Part shown: positions 7,753 to 16,249 of the stretch, one piece after another
Layout of the letters: each line of letters begins with the position of its first letter
How positions within the stretch are numbered: the stretch's first letter is position 1
Source of the DNA: Mordavella massiliensis
GTDB taxonomy: Bacteria; Bacillota; Clostridia; Lachnospirales; Lachnospiraceae
Reading direction: 5' to 3'
Assembly: GCF_016901695.1 (NCBI RefSeq)
Contig: NZ_JACJKS010000004.1
Coordinates: forward strand, 124,001 to 188,000
DNA: 64,000 bases
Translations under genes and position numbers: made by a program
Notes under the pieces: model-generated
Told to the model about the DNA's origin: nothing
The model's input: only the letters and a program-made list of their open reading frames with translations
Database searches by the model: none

Positions 7753-8673
7753 ATGGCAGTTACAGCTGGTATGGTAAAAGAGTTAAGAGAGCTGACAGGC
7801 GCAGGTATGATGGACTGCAAGAAGGCCCTCAGCGAGACAGACGGAAATATGGATGCAGCGATCGAGTACCTGAGAAAGAACGGCGAGGCAAAAGCTGTTA
7901 AGAAGGCAGGCAGGATCGCAGCAGAAGGCCTTGTTATGGCTGAGGTGAAGGACGACAAGACAGCAGCTATCGTCGAGGTTAACTCCGAGACAGACTTCGT
8001 GGCAAAGAACGCTGAGTTCCAGAGCTTTGTAAAGGCTGTCACAGAGCAGGCCATGGCGACAGAGGCCAAAGATATGGACGCATTCATGGCAGAGGCATGG
8101 GTGGAGGATTCCTCCAAGACTGTGCATGAGGCCCTGACAGAGAAGATCGCTGTGATCGGCGAGAAGCTGAACATCAGAAGATTCGAGAAGATCGTGTCCG
8201 ACGGATGCATCGTTGCCTACATCCACGGCGGCGGCCGCATCGGCGTGCTGGTTGAGGCGGATACGGACGTAGTGAACGACGAGATCCGCACATGCCTGAA
8301 GAACGTGGCTATGCAGGTTGCAGCCATGTCTCCGAAGTATGTATCCCGCGATGAGGTTTCCCAGGAGTTCATGGATCACGAGAAAGAGATCCTGCTGGCT
8401 CAGGCGAAGACAGAGAACCCGGATAAGCCGGAGAACATCATCGAGAAGATGATCATCGGACGTCTCAACAAGGAGATGAAGGAGATCTGCCTGTTAGACC
8501 AGGTGTACGTACAGGACAGCGATCTGACAGTTGCCAAGTACGTTGCCAAGGTTGCCAAGGAGAACAATGCGAACGTGACAGTGAAGAAGTTCGTTCGTTT
8601 TGAGACAGGCGAGGGCATCGAGAAGAAGGTTGACGACTTCGCAGCAGAAGTTGCAGCCCAGGCCGGGATGTAA
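7753..8673 (+). CDS. tsf: Elongation factor Ts
   Basis: A 306-residue EF-Ts, the guanine nucleotide exchange factor that recycles EF-Tu. The N-terminal UBA-like domain carries the family signature (VKELRELTGAGMMDCKKAL), followed by NGEAKAVKKAGRIAAEG and the core element VNSETDFVAKN, which contacts EF-Tu. The rest forms the two core subdomains ending in KKFVRFETGEGIEKK. The ATG at 7753 has GGAGG about 8 bases upstream; the in-frame ATG at 7738 overlaps that ribosome site. It is cotranscribed with rpsB across 87 bases, with no terminator between. Confidence 0.97.
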   Translation: MAVTAGMVKELRELTGAGMMDCKKALSETDGNMDAAIEYLRKNGEAKAVKKAGRIAAEGLVMAEVKDDKTAAIVEVNSETDFVAKNAEFQSFVKAVTEQAMATEAKDMDAFMAEAWVEDSSKTVHEALTEKIAVIGEKLNIRRFEKIVSDGCIVAYIHGGGRIGVLVEADTDVVNDEIRTCLKNVAMQVAAMSPKYVSRDEVSQEFMDHEKEILLAQAKTENPDKPENIIEKMIIGRLNKEMKEICLLDQVYVQDSDLTVAKYVAKVAKENNANVTVKKFVRFETGEGIEKKVDDFAAEVAAQAGM

Positions 8674-8693
8674 GCGTTTAGCACAAGCGCGAC

Positions 8694-8750
8694 AGATACA
8701 AAAAGAAGACCGTCGCAAGTTCACTTGCGGACGGTCTTTTTTTTGTATCT
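8694..8750 (+). terminator. Exceptionally long terminator hairpin after tsf
   Basis: The left arm at 8694-8720 (AGATACAAAAAGAAGACCGTC...) and right arm at 8723-8750 (ACTTGCGGACGGTCTT...TGTATCT) pair over about 26 bases with one bulge. The U-run is inside the right arm and pairs with the A-run on the left, so the signal can work in both directions. Confidence 0.92.
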
Positions 8751-8792
8751 ACCGTGCGACGCACGGATAGCGAGATGAAGCGAAGCGAAATC

Positions 8793-8836
8793 GAGCTAAG
8801 CGCTTGTGCGTGAAGCACGAGCTAAGCGCTTGTGCG
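8793..8836. repeat. Two direct copies of an 18-base unit after tsf
   Basis: GAGCTAAGCGCTTGTGCG occurs at 8793-8810 and 8819-8836, separated by TGAAGCAC (26-base period). A related inverted piece (AGCACAAGCGCG) lies before the tsf terminator near 8680-8691. The block fills the gap between the terminator and the end of the next, oppositely oriented, gene. Confidence 0.75.
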
Positions 8837-8846
8837 CTGGTCCCTT

Positions 8847-9056
8847 CTATTCCTCCTCGTCAAGCCAGTATCCATCGTCAAACCGGTTGTACGTGTTGCC
8901 GCTGTTGTTTCCGCAGAAGAGTCCTCTCTTGATCGGGGAAATCAGGAATCCTTTTATGATCCCCAGCAGCAGGCAGCAGAGGATCACCAGGATCTTTTCC
9001 GCCGGCGTCCAGTCTCTCCCGAAGAAATCTTTGATGTTTTCCCAGATGTCTCTCAT
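8847..9056 (-). CDS. Small single-pass membrane protein of unknown function
   Basis: A 69-residue protein with an amphipathic start (MRDIWENIKDFFGRDW), one clear membrane helix at about residues 20-40 (EKILVILCCLLLGIIKGFLIS) and an acidic polar tail ending WLDEEE. On the minus strand its start codon is preceded by GGAGGGAAAC, a good ribosome site, and TATAAT lies at 9104-9109. The hydrophobic pattern and ribosome site support a real gene; no family is recognised. Confidence 0.7.
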   Translation of the reverse strand: MRDIWENIKDFFGRDWTPAEKILVILCCLLLGIIKGFLISPIKRGLFCGNNSGNTYNRFDDGYWLDEEE

Positions 9057-9152
9057 AATGTTTCCCTCCTGATCTGCCCGTTTTGTAAACGGATGTTTTC
9101 CTAATTATAGAATATCCGGAGAAAAAAGAAAAGGCTCTTATGCCGGCTAAGG

Positions 9153-9181
9153 TTGTACAAATCAGGAAAATCGTCTATACT
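9153..9181 (+). promoter_or_regulatory. Promoter of the glycine-zipper protein and LysR genes
   Basis: TTGTAC (9153-9158) and TATACT (9176-9181), spacer 17, 45 bases before the start at 9226. Confidence 0.6.
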
Positions 9182-9225
9182 TCTTATAGTATGGCGGTTC
9201 TGCCGCATGACGGGAGGAGACGGAT

Positions 9226-9867
9226 ATGGGATTTTGGGATGAGTTAAAGCAGTCTGTAAAAGAGGGGATGGAGAACGGCAAAAGGCTTGGAGAGATCGAG
9301 CTTAAGATAGAGAGGTCCGGGAGCACAGCCTGCCTGACGCCTGAGGAGCGGGCGTTTTATACAGAGCATGAAAAACGCACACCTGAGCAGTACCTGGCGC
9401 AGTATCAGGAAAAGCAGGCGCGCATAGCAGAGAAGGAGAGGATCCGTGCGCTGAAGCAGCAGGAGACCCAGTTCCACATCGGGGGACTGTATTTCAGGAG
9501 AGGCGGGAACGGGCTCTACTACTTCGGGGACTCGTTTGTGGAGAACGCCGCCTGCTGGAGGCTGGTCAGCTTTATATGGGGAGGCCCCCACTATGAGACG
9601 ATCACAAAGACAACCGGCACGACCCGGCCGAAAGGGAAGCTCAGGGGAGCGATGCTGGGAGGCGCCATTGCCGGCTTTAGCGGCGCGTTCGTCGGGGCGG
9701 TAAATGGAATGGAGAGGCACACGGACCTGAAGACGACCGTGCAGCAGGTGGAGAAGGATACGGTCGCATATCTTGTCTTTGAGTCTGTGCGGACGGGGGA
9801 GAGAGTACAGAAGAAGATCTGGTGCAATACGAAGGTCGCCGGTCAGGTGGGGAAACTGATCGGCTAA
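9226..9867 (+). CDS. Uncharacterised protein with glycine-zipper segment
   Basis: A 213-residue protein that I cannot assign to a family. The first 85 residues are highly charged and helical (MGFWDELKQSVKEGMENGKR; ARIAEKERIRALKQQE). A central part, around residues 84-125, looks like a small beta domain (FHIGGLYFRRGGNGLYYFG). Residues 140-165 form a glycine-zipper-like stretch (GAMLGGAIAGFSGAFVGAVNG) that could insert in or associate with a membrane. The C-terminus resembles a strand-rich domain. No signal peptide is present. It lies 12 bases before a LysR regulator on the same strand, so the two are probably cotranscribed. Confidence 0.7.
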   Translation: MGFWDELKQSVKEGMENGKRLGEIELKIERSGSTACLTPEERAFYTEHEKRTPEQYLAQYQEKQARIAEKERIRALKQQETQFHIGGLYFRRGGNGLYYFGDSFVENAACWRLVSFIWGGPHYETITKTTGTTRPKGKLRGAMLGGAIAGFSGAFVGAVNGMERHTDLKTTVQQVEKDTVAYLVFESVRTGERVQKKIWCNTKVAGQVGKLIG

Positions 9868-9879
9868 GGAGGATCCGCT

Positions 9880-10761
9880 GTGAGCAGCATATGGAAGTAT
9901 AAATACTTCGTGGATGTGATAGAGAACAGGAGCTTTACAAAGGCCGGGAACATCAACTACGTGTCCCAGACGGCCATCAGCCAGAACATCTCCTCCCTGG
10001 AGAAGATGGCGGGCGGCAAGCTCGTCAACCGGGGCAAGGGCGAGGTGGTGCCCACGGAGCTGGGACAGATCGTGTACCGCCGGGCGAAGCAGATGCTGGA
10101 GATCGAGGCGCGGATGGAGCGGGAGATCGAGCAGTTCCGGGACCGGGAAGTGACGTACATCGGGATCGACAGCGCCATCAACAAGAAGATGTGGATGACC
10201 TATGAGCAGGTCTACGATCCGAACTTCCTGCGGGTCGGGGAGAAGATGGAATGCTATAACCTGGACAATAAGATCGGCGGGAAAATGCTGAAAAACCATG
10301 AGCTGGATGTCTTTATCGGCTACGGGAACCAGTCTCTGGAGGAGGAGGCCGGTATAACATCGGAATATCTGACCGGCTCGCCTCTTGGCGTCTATGTGGG
10401 GAAGAATACCACGATCCCCTACGGGCCGCTCCGTCTGGATGACCTGCGGGGCCATCGCTGCTACATGGCCTCCTCCTACTGCTGCAGCGAGCAGGAGGAG
10501 GCCCGGAGCCGGCTGGAGGACGGGGAGGACGGCTGCCGGTTCATTGAGGTGAAGAATGTGGAGACCATGAAGCTCAAGGTGGAGTTCAACGACGCTTTTG
10601 CCTTTGTGGACAGCCGGTACTTCTGGTGCGGCGACGGGGAGATCCGGCCGCTGGCAGGCTATGAGAGGGAATGCGGGATCCGGCTGTATTATTCCCAGGC
10701 GTCGGAGAAGAAAAACGTCTATAAATTCATCAGGATACTGAAGGATAAAATGAAAGAGTGA
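9880..10761 (+). CDS. LysR-family transcriptional regulator
   Basis: A 293-residue LysR protein. The N-terminal winged helix-turn-helix is evident (YFVDVIENRSFTKAGNINYVSQTAISQNISSLEK, quoted in part: residues 7-40), with the usual linker helix (RRAKQMLEIEARMEREIEQF) and a substrate-binding-like effector domain. It starts with GTG at 9880, behind GGAGG. The preceding unknown gene is in the same orientation 12 bases away, unlike the classical divergent LysR arrangement, so its target is not obvious from context. A strong terminator follows. The effector is unknown. Confidence 0.88.
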   Translation: MSSIWKYKYFVDVIENRSFTKAGNINYVSQTAISQNISSLEKMAGGKLVNRGKGEVVPTELGQIVYRRAKQMLEIEARMEREIEQFRDREVTYIGIDSAINKKMWMTYEQVYDPNFLRVGEKMECYNLDNKIGGKMLKNHELDVFIGYGNQSLEEEAGITSEYLTGSPLGVYVGKNTTIPYGPLRLDDLRGHRCYMASSYCCSEQEEARSRLEDGEDGCRFIEVKNVETMKLKVEFNDAFAFVDSRYFWCGDGEIRPLAGYERECGIRLYYSQASEKKNVYKFIRILKDKMKE

Positions 10762-10773
10762 CAGCAGAAAAAG

Positions 10774-10809
10774 TTATGGCGCGCCCAACCGGGCGCGCCA
10801 TAATTTTTT
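10774..10809. terminator. Intrinsic terminator after the LysR gene
   Basis: TTATGGCGCGCCC (10774-10786) and GGGCGCGCCATAA (10791-10803) pair perfectly around a 4-base loop, then six T. Confidence 0.93.
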
Positions 10810-10835
10810 CTTATGCAGTTACGACTTTTTCTCGT

Positions 10836-10864
10836 TTGTGGAGGCACGGATCCTGCGGTAAGAT
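10836..10864 (+). promoter_or_regulatory. Promoter of the first YitT-family gene
   Basis: TTGTGG (10836-10841) and TAAGAT (10859-10864), spacer 17, 40 bases before the start. Confidence 0.5.
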
Positions 10865-10904
10865 GAGGGCAGATACTGACTGTTGGAAAGAGGGGATCTG
10901 AACC

Positions 10905-11786
10905 ATGGAAAAGAAAGAGAAAAAAGTGCTGCGGGCGGCTGCCACGGTGGGGGCGGTCCTGGCCGGCAACGTGATCCTTGCCTTCGCCGTCACGGCGTTC
11001 ATTGTGCCCCAGGGCATCATCATGGGAGGGGCCACCGGCGTGGGCCTGACGATCGCCCACTACCTGCCCTTTGACCTGTCGGCCATCGTGCTTGTGGTGA
11101 ACGTGGCCCTGTTCGTGATGGGCGCGGCGGCCCTGGGAAAGAAGTTCGCGCTGACAACGCTTGTCAGCACATTTGCCTATCCCCTGATCCTCTCTGTTGT
11201 GCAGCGGATCCCGGCGGTGAGCACCCTGACGGACAACCGTATGCTGGCGTCAGTCTACGCGGCCATCCTTCTGGGGATCGGCGTGGGGATCATCGTCCGG
11301 GTGGGAGCCTCCACGGGCGGGACAGACATTCTGGCCCTTGTGCTCAACAAGTACCTGCACATTCCGGTGGCTGCGCTGCTCTACGGGGTGGACTTTGTCG
11401 TGCTGGGCTGCCAGCTTGCGTTCTCGGATATGGAGCAGGTGCTGTACGGCATCTTTACACTGATGGCGGAGATGCTCGTGCTGAACCGGGTGATGGTCAT
11501 GGGCAAGTCCCAGATGCAGCTTTTCATCATCTCCGACGCCTATGAGGAGATCCGGCGCCGGATGCTGGAGAACCTGGACGCCGGCGTGACCATGGTGAAC
11601 ATCGAGACCGGGCTGGAGAAGGAGCGGAAGCAGGGCGTGCTCTGCGTGGTGCCGGACCGCAAGCTCTTCTCCGTGAAGGAGATGGTGCACAGCGTAGATC
11701 CCAAGGCCTTCATCACGATCTCCAAGATCAATGAAGTGCGGGGACGCGGATTCACCCTGGACCGCAGCTATAAAAGGGAGGCCTGA
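10905..11786 (+). CDS. YitT-family membrane protein (DUF161 plus DUF2179), first copy
   Basis: A 293-residue protein with about five or six membrane segments in the first 200 residues, including the family hallmark PQGIIMGGATGVGL near residue 37 and VGASTGGTDILALVLNK near 135. A soluble C-terminal DUF2179 domain follows (QLFIISDAYEEIRRRMLENLDAGVT and ITISKINEVRGRGF). YitT proteins are widespread in Bacillota, and their transport or sensing role is unsettled. A second copy lies at 16250-17110. Start codon at 10905. It is followed by a weak hairpin but no clear terminator. Confidence 0.85.
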   Translation: MEKKEKKVLRAAATVGAVLAGNVILAFAVTAFIVPQGIIMGGATGVGLTIAHYLPFDLSAIVLVVNVALFVMGAAALGKKFALTTLVSTFAYPLILSVVQRIPAVSTLTDNRMLASVYAAILLGIGVGIIVRVGASTGGTDILALVLNKYLHIPVAALLYGVDFVVLGCQLAFSDMEQVLYGIFTLMAEMLVLNRVMVMGKSQMQLFIISDAYEEIRRRMLENLDAGVTMVNIETGLEKERKQGVLCVVPDRKLFSVKEMVHSVDPKAFITISKINEVRGRGFTLDRSYKREA

Positions 11787-11890
11787 GAGGATAAGTTTTC
11801 CTTATCCCTGCATAGGTTTTTCTCGTTTGAACACAAAGAGATGCAGATGTAAAATTTCAGGTATAGAACAGGTATAGAAAAAAGGTTGTT

Positions 11891-12197
11891 GTGGTGATCT
11901 TTGGCATGTTCAGACATATGAATTATGTGTATGAAGTCTACAGGGAAGGAAGCTTTTCCAAAGCGGCTGCAAAGCTCTACATCTCACAGCCCGCGCTCAG
12001 CGCCACGGTGAAGAAGGTGGAGACGGAGGGCGTGCCGCTTAAGCTGTTCGAGGAGGAACCTTTTGTGCTTCTGCGCTCGCACAACGACACACGGGAGAGA
12101 GTGGAACGTATACCTGTACTACCGCAGAAACAAATATTTTACCAGATCCATGGCGGGATTCATGAGGCTTGCCGCCGCGGAGCTGGAGCAAGACTAG
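11891..12197 (+). pseudogene. Decayed LysR-family regulator (internal deletions and frameshift)
   Basis: The first 45 codons are a good LysR helix-turn-helix (MNYVYEVYREGSFSKAAAKL, then YISQPALSATVKKVE). The frame then jumps into what is normally a mid effector-domain segment (LKLFEEEPFVLLRSHNDTRE). After about 12110 the continuation is in another frame, reading YLYYRRNKYFTRSMAGFMRL and ending ELEQD at 12197, which fits a LysR C-terminus. About 300 bases remain of an expected 900. The intact POT transporter gene starts 20 bases later, so this was probably its linked regulator. Start could be GTG at 11891 or ATG at 11906. Confidence 0.75.
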
Positions 12198-12216
12198 TTT
12201 TGGAGGAAATGAAAAA

Positions 12217-13611
12217 ATGGGAGAAAGTACAACAGCTAAGAAGAAACACCCCTGGGGCTTCTATGTCTGCAACCTGACGTTCACGTTTGAGCGACTGGCC
12301 TACTACGGGGCGAAACCGATCCTGCTCCTCTTCCTCATCACAGCGATGGGAGAGGGCGGACTGGGAATCGACAACGCGCAGGCAGCCGTGATCGCGGCCA
12401 ACCTGACCGCCTACACCTACCTGGCCCCGATCATCGGCGGCTACATCAGCGACCGCTGGCTGGGAGCCAGATACGCCATTCCTTTAGGAAGCGTGATCAT
12501 GGCGGTGGGCTACCTGATCGGCTGGAAGGCCACGAGCGCGGCCATGGTGAACCTGATGGTCATCGTCATCTCCATCGGAACCGGCTTTTTCAAGGGCAAC
12601 CTGTCCGCCATCCAGGGACGTATGTACGACGACAAGAGCATGCTGGACTCTGCGTTCTCGATCCAGTACTCTTTCGTAAACATCGGCTCCTTCGTGGGGT
12701 CCGTGGCAACCGGCTACCTGTATCTGAATACATTTAAAAACGGCGATGTGCTGGGATTCCGTCAGTGCTTCCTGTTAAGCGCTGTGTTCTGCCTGATCGC
12801 TGCCGTGTGGTTCGTGGCCAACTGGAAGTCCCTGCAGGGCCAGGGCAAAAAGCCTTTCAAGTACTTGACAGACACCCAGGGCAACATCATCGGCGAGGAC
12901 AGCAAGAAGGACAAGAAGAAAGAGAAATCCACCGAGCCGCTGACCCGCGCGGAGAAAAGAAGAGTGTGGGCCATCATCCTTGTGTCTGCCTTCTCCATTA
13001 TCTTCTGGCTGTTCTACTACCAGAACGAGCTGGCCCTCACGATCTACATGACCGAGTATGTGGACATGCATCTCTTAGGCATTGAGATCGCACCGGGCTG
13101 GATCAACACCTCCCTCAACGGCCTCCTCTGCGTGGCGCTGGGCGGCGTGATGGCGGCTGTCTGGAGAAAGCTCTCCGAGAGACCCCAGGGCGATCTGAAC
13201 ATGTTCCAGAAGATCGGCCTCAGCTTCCTGTTCCTGGGATGCGCCTTCGGCGTGATCGTGCTGGCTGAGTTCACCCGCGGCGTGGGCTCTTCCGGAGACA
13301 ACAAGGTAAGCGTTCTGTGGATGGTTGGATTCGTGTTCCTCCTGACCATCGGCGAGATGTGCTTCTCCCCGCTTCGGAACGCCTTCGTCAGCAAGTACGC
13401 GCCGAAGAAGTACCTGTCCCTGCTCATGGGCGTGATCACGGTAGCCACATTCTGCGCTTCCAAGTTAAGCCCCTACGTGCAGGTGATCATCGAGAACATG
13501 AACATCTTCCCGGTTCTCGTGGCGATCTTTATCCTGCTTCTTCTGTGCGCGGTCTTCATGTTCGCGACAGACAAGAAACTGAACAAACTTGTGGAAGACG
13601 AAGACGAATAG
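12217..13611 (+). CDS. POT/PTR-family proton-dependent oligopeptide transporter
   Basis: A 464-residue integral membrane protein of the POT family (MFS fold), importing di- and tripeptides with protons. The first helix carries the FTFERLAYYG signature (E25 is the proton-coupling glutamate of the ExxER/ERxxYY motif), followed by IIGGYISDRWLGARY, the MFS loop motif, and TGFFKGNLSAIQG. A lysine-rich cytoplasmic loop lies around residues 215-245, then six further helices. The ATG at 12217 has GGAGG 10 bases upstream; the longer frame from 12169 starts inside the LysR remnant. Peptidase T and an M18 aminopeptidase follow, fitting a peptide import and breakdown operon. Confidence 0.92.
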   Translation: MGESTTAKKKHPWGFYVCNLTFTFERLAYYGAKPILLLFLITAMGEGGLGIDNAQAAVIAANLTAYTYLAPIIGGYISDRWLGARYAIPLGSVIMAVGYLIGWKATSAAMVNLMVIVISIGTGFFKGNLSAIQGRMYDDKSMLDSAFSIQYSFVNIGSFVGSVATGYLYLNTFKNGDVLGFRQCFLLSAVFCLIAAVWFVANWKSLQGQGKKPFKYLTDTQGNIIGEDSKKDKKKEKSTEPLTRAEKRRVWAIILVSAFSIIFWLFYYQNELALTIYMTEYVDMHLLGIEIAPGWINTSLNGLLCVALGGVMAAVWRKLSERPQGDLNMFQKIGLSFLFLGCAFGVIVLAEFTRGVGSSGDNKVSVLWMVGFVFLLTIGEMCFSPLRNAFVSKYAPKKYLSLLMGVITVATFCASKLSPYVQVIIENMNIFPVLVAIFILLLLCAVFMFATDKKLNKLVEDEDE

Positions 13612-13680
13612 GTGTATGATGATGTCAGGGACGCGCGGGAGCGCGGACCCTGGCATTTAAAAAATAAGGAGGCAAAAGCC

Positions 13681-14907
13681 ATGAAAGCATATGAGAGATT
13701 TTTAAAGTACGTAAGCGTCTGGACGACAAGCGATGAGACGAGCGAGACCGTGCCGTCCACAAAGAGGCAGTTTGACCTGGGCAGGCTTCTTGCGCAGGAG
13801 CTGAAGGACATGGGCGTTGAGAAAGTGGAACTCAACGACATGTGCTATCTCTACGCGGAGATCCCGGCCACCCCCGGCTGTGAGGACAAGCCGGCCATCG
13901 GCCTTATTGCCCACATGGATACGGCGATGGATTTCTCCGGAAAAGACATCCGTCCCCAGATCATTGAGAACTATGACGGGGAGGACGTGAAGCTGGGAGA
14001 GAGCGGAAGAGTGCTCTCCGTAAAGGAGTTCCCGCACCTGAAGAACATGAAGGGGCGCACCCTCATCACGACGGACGGCACCACGCTCCTCGGCGCGGAC
14101 GACAAGGCCGGCATCGCGGAGATCATCACCGTGGTGGAGGAGATCCTGAGAGAGGGCATGCCCCACGGGAAGATCTGCATCGGCTTTACGCCGGATGAGG
14201 AGATCGCAAGGGGCGCGAAAAACTTCGATGTGGAGCGCTTCGGGGCGGACTACGCCTACACCCTGGACGGCGACATCGAGGGCGAGATCCAGTTCGAGAA
14301 CTTCAACGCCTCTACCGCGTATTTCACGATCCACGGCGTGAACGTGCACACGGGCAGCGCCAAGGGCATCCTGGTGAACTCCCAGCTCATCGGCATGGAG
14401 ATCCAGTCCATGCTGCCGGACGAGCGGCCGGAGACAACGGAAGGGTACGAGGGCTTCTTCCACCTGATGGCCTTCAACGGGAATACGGAGAAGACGCAGA
14501 TGCGCTATTTCGTCCGCGATCACAGCGGCGAGAAGTTTGAGCAGCGCCACGAGACACTGCGCCGGATCCAGAAAGCCATGAATGAAAAGTACGGCGAGGG
14601 GACGGTGGAGCTCACGATCACCGAGTCCTACCACAACATGCGGGAGAAGATCGAGCCCTGCATGCACCTGGTGGACACGGCGAAGAAAGCCATCGCGGAC
14701 GCGGGGCTTGAGCCGGACGTATCCCCGGTGCGGGGCGGCACGGACGGCGCAAGGCTCAGCTTCAGGGGGCTTCCCTGCCCGAACCTGGGGACAGGCGGCT
14801 CCGCTTTCCACGGACCCTACGAGCACATCACCGTGGAGGGCATGGATCTCGTCGTGGGGATCGTGAAGGATATTTTGAAGAGTTACGCTGCATATGAGGA
14901 GAAATAG
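13681..14907 (+). CDS. pepT: Peptidase T (tripeptide aminopeptidase)
   Basis: A 408-residue M20-family metallopeptidase that removes N-terminal residues from tripeptides in the cytoplasm. Metal-site motifs are LIAHMDTAMD (H78, D80), LLGADDKAG (D140) and TPDEEIARG (E173 as general base, E174 as ligand). PVRGGTDGARLSF and the conserved GGSAFHGPYEHI near the C-terminus complete the dinuclear zinc site. The start at 13681 is preceded by AAGGAGG. It lies 69 bases after the POT transporter and 2 bases before the M18 aminopeptidase gene, which supports one operon for peptide use. Confidence 0.95.
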   Translation: MKAYERFLKYVSVWTTSDETSETVPSTKRQFDLGRLLAQELKDMGVEKVELNDMCYLYAEIPATPGCEDKPAIGLIAHMDTAMDFSGKDIRPQIIENYDGEDVKLGESGRVLSVKEFPHLKNMKGRTLITTDGTTLLGADDKAGIAEIITVVEEILREGMPHGKICIGFTPDEEIARGAKNFDVERFGADYAYTLDGDIEGEIQFENFNASTAYFTIHGVNVHTGSAKGILVNSQLIGMEIQSMLPDERPETTEGYEGFFHLMAFNGNTEKTQMRYFVRDHSGEKFEQRHETLRRIQKAMNEKYGEGTVELTITESYHNMREKIEPCMHLVDTAKKAIADAGLEPDVSPVRGGTDGARLSFRGLPCPNLGTGGSAFHGPYEHITVEGMDLVVGIVKDILKSYAAYEEK

Positions 14908-14909
14908 AA

Positions 14910-16229
14910 ATGGGATTTTATGAGGAGGATGTAAAAGGGCTGGTCCGCTTTCTGGCGGACAGCCCCACCGCCTTCCACGCGGTGGATCATTTTGCCCGCA
15001 TGCTGGAGGAGCATGGCTATCACGGGCTTGCGGAGCGCGAGCGCTGGCAGATCCGTCCGGGCGGGAAATACTACACGGTGCGGAACGGCTCCAGCATCAT
15101 AGCGTTTCAGGTGGGAGAGACGCTGGAGGATTACAGCTTCAAGGTGACGGCGTCCCACAGCGACGCCCCCACCTTCCGCGTGAAGGAGCGGGCGGAGCTC
15201 ACGGTAAAAGGGCAGTACACAAGGCTGAACACGGAGGGGTACGGCAGTATCCTGTGCTCCACCTGGATGGACCGTCCCCTCTCCGTGGCCGGCAGGGTGA
15301 TCGTGCGCAAGGACGGCGGATACCGGGAAGAGCTGGTGAAGATCGGGCGGGACCTGGTGCTGATCCCCAGCGTGGCCATCCACATGGACCGGGATGTGAA
15401 CGAGAAGAGCGCCTTCAACAAGCAGGTGGATATGCTTCCTCTGTTTGCGGGGAGCGCGGACCATGCGCAGGGCTCCCTTGCGGGGATCGTGGCGGAGGAA
15501 CTGGGTGTGGACGAAGCGGAGATCTTTGGTATGGATCTCTATCTCTACAACCGGATGCAGCCTTCCATATGGGGAAAGGAAGGAGAGTTTATCTCAGCGC
15601 CGCGCCTGGATGACCTGCAGAGTGCGTACACGTCTTTCACCGGCTTTCTGAGAGGGGCCGATGCGGGGGCGGTCAATGTGTTCGCCTGCTTTGACAACGA
15701 GGAAGTGGGGTCCAACACAAAGCAGGGCGCCCGGTCCACGTTCCTTAGGGACGTGCTGGAGCGGATCAACGAAGGGCTCGGGAAGACGCAGGAGGAGCTG
15801 CGCTGCGCGCTGGCTTCCAGCTTCATGGCAAGCTGCGACAATGCCCACGCCGTGCATCCGAACCATCCGGAGAAGACGGATGAGAACAACTGCGTGTACA
15901 TGAACGGGGGGATTGTCATAAAATCCCACGCCGGACAGCAGTACACCAGCGACGCCTTCAGCATTGCCGTGTGGAAGGGGATCTGCCGGAAGGCGGGCGT
16001 GCCGGTCCAGTTCTTTGCCAACCGCTCCGACATGCGGGGCGGCAGCACCCTGGGCAACATCGCCATGTCCCAGGTGTCCATGAACGCGGTGGACATCGGC
16101 CTGGCGCAGCTTGCCATGCACTCGTCCTACGAGACGGCGGGCGTGCGGGACATCGACTATATGATCCGGGCCGTGGAGGCGTTCTACGACAGCGGGATAC
16201 GCGAATACACCCTGGGAAGCAGGGAGTAG
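14910..16229 (+). CDS. apeB: M18-family aminopeptidase
   Basis: A 439-residue zinc aminopeptidase of family M18 (aspartyl aminopeptidase-like, ApeB type). Diagnostic segments are the opening FLADSPTAFHAV, TASHSDAPTFRVK (H83 and D85), CFDNEEVGSNTKQGA, which holds the catalytic and metal-binding acids, HAVHPNHPEKTD, and the closing MHSSYETAGVRDIDYM. It cleaves N-terminal residues from small peptides, often acidic ones. The start codon is 2 bases after the pepT stop, so translation is probably coupled. The second YitT gene follows 20 bases later. Confidence 0.93.
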   Translation: MGFYEEDVKGLVRFLADSPTAFHAVDHFARMLEEHGYHGLAERERWQIRPGGKYYTVRNGSSIIAFQVGETLEDYSFKVTASHSDAPTFRVKERAELTVKGQYTRLNTEGYGSILCSTWMDRPLSVAGRVIVRKDGGYREELVKIGRDLVLIPSVAIHMDRDVNEKSAFNKQVDMLPLFAGSADHAQGSLAGIVAEELGVDEAEIFGMDLYLYNRMQPSIWGKEGEFISAPRLDDLQSAYTSFTGFLRGADAGAVNVFACFDNEEVGSNTKQGARSTFLRDVLERINEGLGKTQEELRCALASSFMASCDNAHAVHPNHPEKTDENNCVYMNGGIVIKSHAGQQYTSDAFSIAVWKGICRKAGVPVQFFANRSDMRGGSTLGNIAMSQVSMNAVDIGLAQLAMHSSYETAGVRDIDYMIRAVEAFYDSGIREYTLGSRE

Positions 16230-16249
16230 AAGAGAGGTTTCAGAGCAGT

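Noticed and set aside
15971-16249. A longer N-terminus for the second YitT protein.
   Set aside because: This part of the frame overlaps the M18 aminopeptidase gene in another frame and lacks the membrane character of the family.
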